This document shows, piece after piece, positions 60,736 to 64,000 of a stretch of 64,000 nucleotides of DNA (positions are counted from its first letter, which is position 1; each line of letters begins with the position of its first letter). A program made the position numbers and the translations under genes. Below the pieces are notes generated by a model that was not told where the DNA came from, made no database searches, and was given only the letters and a program-made list of their open reading frames with translations. Origin of the DNA: an uncultured Oscillospiraceae bacterium (GTDB lineage: Bacteria > Bacillota > Clostridia > Oscillospirales > Acutalibacteraceae); assembly GCA_900541565.1 (NCBI GenBank), contig UQKB01000009.1, forward strand, positions 7,704 to 71,703, in the 5' to 3' direction.

Positions 60736-62583
60736 ATGCAGATTTCCAGAGAGCTTGAGCAGATTTTGCTAAAGGTGCAAAAGCCTGCGCGCTATATCGG
60801 CGGCGAAACAAACACCATTTTGAAAGACCGTTCGAAGGTAGACGTTCGTTTTGCTTTCTGTTTTCCGGATACATATGAGGTGGGCATGTCCCATCTGGGA
60901 ATGAAAATTCTTTATAGCCTGTTTAACAGTGTAGAATATATTTGGTGCGAACGCGTTTTTGCGCCGTGGATTGATATGGAAGCGCAAATGCGTAAACGCA
61001 GCATACCGCTGTATGCGCTTGAAAGCGGCGACAGCCTTTCCGCCTTTGATTTTATTGGCTTTACGCTGCAATATGAACTAAGCTATTCCAATGTGCTTAA
61101 CATGCTCCAGCTTGCGGGTATCCCGCTGAAAGCGAAAGACCGGCATGATCTGTTCAACATTGTGGTTGCAGGCGGTCCGTGTGCCTGCAATCCGGAACCT
61201 ATGGCAGAATTTATCGACCTCTTTTTTATCGGCGAGGGCGAGCAGGTAGACCTGGAGGTTATAGAGCTTTACCGGCAGTGCAAAAAAGAGCAATGCAGCA
61301 AAGCGGAATTTTTACAGAAGGCTTCACAAATTCAGGGCGTATATGTGCCCTCACTTTACGACGTTACCTATAACCCGGACGGGACAATCCAAAGGATTGC
61401 AGCCAAAGACGGTGCGCCCTCTACTGTGAAAAAGCGCTTAATATTAGATATGGACCATCTGTATTACCCGGAAAAATTTGTGGTTCCTATGATAGAAATT
61501 GTACATGACAGAGCAGTTTGTGAAATTTTTCGTGGCTGCATACGCGGCTGCCGCTTTTGCCAGGCAGGGTTCTTATATCGGCCGGTCAGGGAAAAATCAC
61601 CCGATGTGATTGACAGGCAGTGCCATACCCTGTGCCAAAATACAGGATATGACGAGGTATCTTTGTCGTCGTTGAGCTCCAGCGACTACAGCCAGATTGC
61701 ACCGCTGCTTACCAGGCTTTCCGATTGGTCGGAAAAAGAAAAGGTCAGTCTTTCCCTGCCTTCACTGCGCGTGGACGGTTTTTCAGATGCGATTCTTTCC
61801 AAATTAAAAACCGTGCGGAAAAGCGGGCTTACCTTTGCCCCGGAAGCCGGCACCCAGCGCCTTCGCGACGCCATTAACAAAAATGTAGAAGAGCAGCAGC
61901 TGCTCGATACCTGCTCGGTGGCATTTGCCGGCGGATGGACCTCGGTAAAGCTGTATTTTATGATTGGACTTCCTACGGAAACCCTTGCGGATATAGAAGG
62001 GATCGCGCTGCTTGGACAAAAAATTGTGGACGCATACTATCACACGCAGGAACGTGCAAAGGGAAAAAGCGTGCGTGTTACGCTCAGTACATCCAGCTTT
62101 GTCCCCAAACCTTTTACACCCTTTCAGTGGGAACCGCAGGATACAATTGCGCAGCTGCGCGAAAAGCAGCAGTATTTAAAATCACTTATTACAACAAAAA
62201 AAATTACCTATCATTATCATGATTCGGACACAAGCTTTTTAGAGGCCGTTTTTGCCCGCGGCGACAGAAGGCTGTGTGCAGTTTTGGAAAAGGCTGCGCA
62301 AAACGGGTTTCATTTTGACGGGTGGAACGAGTGCTTTTCGCTGCAAAAATGGCTTGCTTTATTTGAAGAAAGCGGAATCGACCCTGCCTTTTATGCTAAC
62401 CGCCGCAGAAGCTTTGATGAAGTGCTGCCGTGGGATCATATTGATTATGGCATAGAAAAGCGCTTTTTGATAGAAGAATGTAAAAAAGCCTACCAGTCGA
62501 AAATAACGCCGCACTGTCGTTTGCAATGCGCAGGCTGTGGTGCCGCACAATGGAAAGGAGGCGTCTGCTATGAAAAGCGTTAG
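60736..62583 (+). CDS. TIGR03960 family B12-binding-type radical SAM protein
   Basis: A 615-residue radical SAM protein of the TIGR03960 type. The N-terminal half is a B12-binding-like Rossmann domain (FAFCFPDTYEVGMSHLGMKILY). The radical SAM cluster motif is CIRGCRFC (Cys-x3-Cys-x2-Cys) after VCEIFRG, and the barrel continues with SSLSSSDYSQI and FAPEAGTQRLRDAINK. It is nearly always paired with a TIGR03936 protein, as here, where the second gene overlaps by 14 bases. The reaction is not established, although tRNA or ribosome-related modification has been suggested from context. ATG 60736 follows aaaggag. The C-terminus has a CRLQCAGCG cysteine cluster. Confidence 0.93.
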   Translation: MQISRELEQILLKVQKPARYIGGETNTILKDRSKVDVRFAFCFPDTYEVGMSHLGMKILYSLFNSVEYIWCERVFAPWIDMEAQMRKRSIPLYALESGDSLSAFDFIGFTLQYELSYSNVLNMLQLAGIPLKAKDRHDLFNIVVAGGPCACNPEPMAEFIDLFFIGEGEQVDLEVIELYRQCKKEQCSKAEFLQKASQIQGVYVPSLYDVTYNPDGTIQRIAAKDGAPSTVKKRLILDMDHLYYPEKFVVPMIEIVHDRAVCEIFRGCIRGCRFCQAGFLYRPVREKSPDVIDRQCHTLCQNTGYDEVSLSSLSSSDYSQIAPLLTRLSDWSEKEKVSLSLPSLRVDGFSDAILSKLKTVRKSGLTFAPEAGTQRLRDAINKNVEEQQLLDTCSVAFAGGWTSVKLYFMIGLPTETLADIEGIALLGQKIVDAYYHTQERAKGKSVRVTLSTSSFVPKPFTPFQWEPQDTIAQLREKQQYLKSLITTKKITYHYHDSDTSFLEAVFARGDRRLCAVLEKAAQNGFHFDGWNECFSLQKWLALFEESGIDPAFYANRRRSFDEVLPWDHIDYGIEKRFLIEECKKAYQSKITPHCRLQCAGCGAAQWKGGVCYEKR

Positions 62584-63229
62584 GGTTTGGTTTACAAAGG
62601 AGGGGCAGGCGCGCTATATTTCGCATTTGGATCTAAACCGCGTCATGCTTCGCGCGATCCATCAGTCCAAGCTGCCTGTCTGGTATACGGAGGGATATAA
62701 CCAGCATCCTTTTATCACCTTTGCGCTGCCCTTATCTTTGGGCTTTATTGGAAAAAGAGAAAGCATGGATCTGCGTCTGCTGGATGATTCTTTTTCAGCC
62801 GATCGCATGATCGTTGTTTTAAACAATGTATTGCCGGAAGGCATTCATGTTTTTGCAGTAACACAACCGGTTATGAAGCCCGGCGACATTGCCTTTGCCG
62901 ATTTTACTGTTTTTATTGCAGGCACAGGCTTTTCTTCACAGGCGCTTGTTGAAAAATTTCATCAGTTTCTTGCTTTGCCAGAAATTTTAGTAAATAAAAA
63001 AACAAAGTCTGGGATAAAAGAAATTGATTTAAAGCCTTTTCTTACACAGTATACGGCCGCACCGTTCGAAGAGGGCATACACCTACAGATAAGGCTGCCT
63101 GCAGGCAGCACCGGCAATCTGAACCCGGCGCTAATGCTTGGCGCCTTTGAAAATCATTGTAAAACGGAGCTTTTTTACCGCATTACAAGGCAGGATTTAT
63201 ATAATAGGGATGGTGAGCGTTTTGTGTAG
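62570..63229 (+). CDS. TIGR03936 radical-SAM-associated protein (DUF2344)
   Basis: A 219-residue DUF2344 protein, the constant partner of TIGR03960. The start VRVWFTKEGQARYISHLDLNRVMLRAIHQSKLPVWYTEGYNQHP is the family hallmark, followed by FALPLSLGFIGKRESMDL. In some organisms the two are fused into one chain, which supports a physical complex. ATG 62570 follows aaaggagg. Function is unknown. Confidence 0.92.
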   Translation: MKSVRVWFTKEGQARYISHLDLNRVMLRAIHQSKLPVWYTEGYNQHPFITFALPLSLGFIGKRESMDLRLLDDSFSADRMIVVLNNVLPEGIHVFAVTQPVMKPGDIAFADFTVFIAGTGFSSQALVEKFHQFLALPEILVNKKTKSGIKEIDLKPFLTQYTAAPFEEGIHLQIRLPAGSTGNLNPALMLGAFENHCKTELFYRITRQDLYNRDGERFV

Positions 63230-63929
63230 GCACAGAAAAGCAAAATACCATACGGTTCTTTTGGATGCAGATCAAACACTATTTGATTTTAATAAATCGC
63301 AGCGCCTTTCGCTAAAGGCGGCGCTGGAAAAAAACGGATACCCATGGAATGAAGAGATCAATGCGCTTTACAGTAAGGAAAACTTAAAGGTATGGAAAAA
63401 ATTTGAACGTGGGGAGATCACAAAAGAAAGGCTGAAAATACAACGCTTTGAAAACTTTTTTCATAAACTGGGGTATAAAAATGCGGATATTGCAGCTGTG
63501 AATGCGCACTATATATCCAATCTTTCGCAGTGCGGCTTTACAATCGACGGTGCAGATACGCTGTGCCGCACACTGCACGGCATCTGTAAGCTTTATATTG
63601 CAACAAACGGCATTCAAAGCGTGCAGGAAGGAAGATTGAAAAGAAGCAATATAAAGCCATATATAGATGGAATGTTTATTTCGGATGTGCTGGGCTGTCA
63701 AAAACCCGCAAAGGAATATTTTGCTTCTGTTTTCCGCACTTTGCAGATCACAGACAAAAGCGGTGTGATTATTTTAGGGGATTCCCTGTCCTCAGACATG
63801 CAGGGCGGAAAAAACGCTGGGATCACAACCTGCCTGTTTGATCCCGAAAACACTGTGCGCATGCCGCACCCGCTTTGCGATTTTAAAATAACAAAATTAT
63901 TGGACTTTGTTCCAATTGTATTGGGCTAA
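63210..63929 (+). CDS. YjjG-like HAD phosphatase
   Basis: A 239-residue HAD hydrolase of the YjjG (noncanonical pyrimidine nucleotidase) group. Motif I is LLDADQTLFDFNKSQ, with the family's D-x-D as DAD, motif II is YIATNGIQSVQEGRL, the motif III Lys is in CQKPAKEYF, and motif IV is ILGDSLSSDMQGG. The helical cap is in KKFERGEITKERLKIQRFE. The start is uncertain: ATG 63210 (used here) has aggg directly before it, while GTG 63213 or TTG 63222 are possible. It overlaps the end of the DUF2344 gene. The last 71 bases of the window hold no further gene. Confidence 0.85.
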   Translation: MVSVLCRHRKAKYHTVLLDADQTLFDFNKSQRLSLKAALEKNGYPWNEEINALYSKENLKVWKKFERGEITKERLKIQRFENFFHKLGYKNADIAAVNAHYISNLSQCGFTIDGADTLCRTLHGICKLYIATNGIQSVQEGRLKRSNIKPYIDGMFISDVLGCQKPAKEYFASVFRTLQITDKSGVIILGDSLSSDMQGGKNAGITTCLFDPENTVRMPHPLCDFKITKLLDFVPIVLG

Positions 63930-64000
63930 TCAATTTTTTTATTTATGTAGGAGTTACAATGATGTGTGACAAATAAGAAAAAAAGATAGCGAATAGAAAG

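Noticed and set aside
63930-64000. Start of another gene at the right edge
   Set aside because: The ATG after taggag leads to a stop after a few codons, and no longer frame is visible before the window ends.

Overview
The window reads as chromosome of an endospore-forming, anaerobic, Gram-positive bacterium of the class Clostridia, most plausibly an Oscillospiraceae/Ruminococcaceae-type gut organism. The reasons are sporulation genes (SpoIIR, a SpoIVFA/SpoIVFB-like pair), the electron-bifurcating transhydrogenase NfnAB, flavodoxins, AddAB instead of RecBCD, dockerin and cohesin modules, sigma-A promoters with near-consensus boxes, and moderate GC content. I see no rRNA, tRNA, CRISPR array, insertion sequence or prophage.

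Layout. 1-4.7 kb: a subtilase cut by the left edge, a small secreted dockerin protein, then a membrane sugar-phosphate transferase and an O-antigen-ligase-like polymerase. 4.8-10 kb: housekeeping genes nadE, an Lrp-type regulator with a coupled aminotransferase, ispE and spoIIR. 10-21 kb: addB-addA, then on the minus strand two flavoprotein genes and a WYL regulator. 21-27 kb: a VanZ-like protein, nfnAB, a short SpoIVFA-like protein with the SpoIVFB-type protease, then a DUF2325-DUF3793-flavodoxin operon behind a palindromic operator and a terminator-like hairpin. 27-33 kb: a PepSY lipoprotein with a two-component system, then csoR-copA for copper export. 33-41 kb: a Bax-inhibitor-like membrane protein, an ABC exporter preceded by a slippery minigene, an HMA metal-binding protein carrying the same palindrome as the flavodoxin operon, a Nim-like flavoprotein and MATE pump behind a leader-peptide attenuator, and a flavodoxin/cupin/carboxymuconolactone-decarboxylase group.

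41-50.7 kb is a tightly overlapping minus-strand operon that looks like a pathway for a CMP-activated acidic sugar. It has a CMP-sugar synthetase, a pyruvate-type DRE-TIM aldolase, two glycosyltransferases with the signature motifs of bacterial (poly)sialyltransferases, a large HAD-domain protein with a degenerate paralogue, and a HAD phosphatase. No NeuB-type synthase is visible, so the aldolase may make the ulosonic acid. I consider this the best candidate for an undescribed system here.

51.9-60.4 kb holds one giant gene for a 2831-residue surface protein. It joins a cohesin-like domain, a remnant of a cell-wall-anchor tail, an internal signal-peptide-like segment, a dockerin, four about 200-residue repeats, and an M26/ZmpB-type zinc protease flanked by two GLUG regions. 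The window ends with the usual TIGR03960/TIGR03936 radical-SAM pair and a YjjG-like HAD phosphatase.

Three regulatory patterns recur and were read directly from the bases. An 11-bp-period direct repeat lies exactly 10 bp upstream of the -10 box at both the two-component operon and the PepSY gene. The palindrome GGTTAGTT-N2-AACTAACC occurs at the flavodoxin operon and the HMA gene. CsoR-like GC-rich inverted repeats lie in the csoR-copA promoter.
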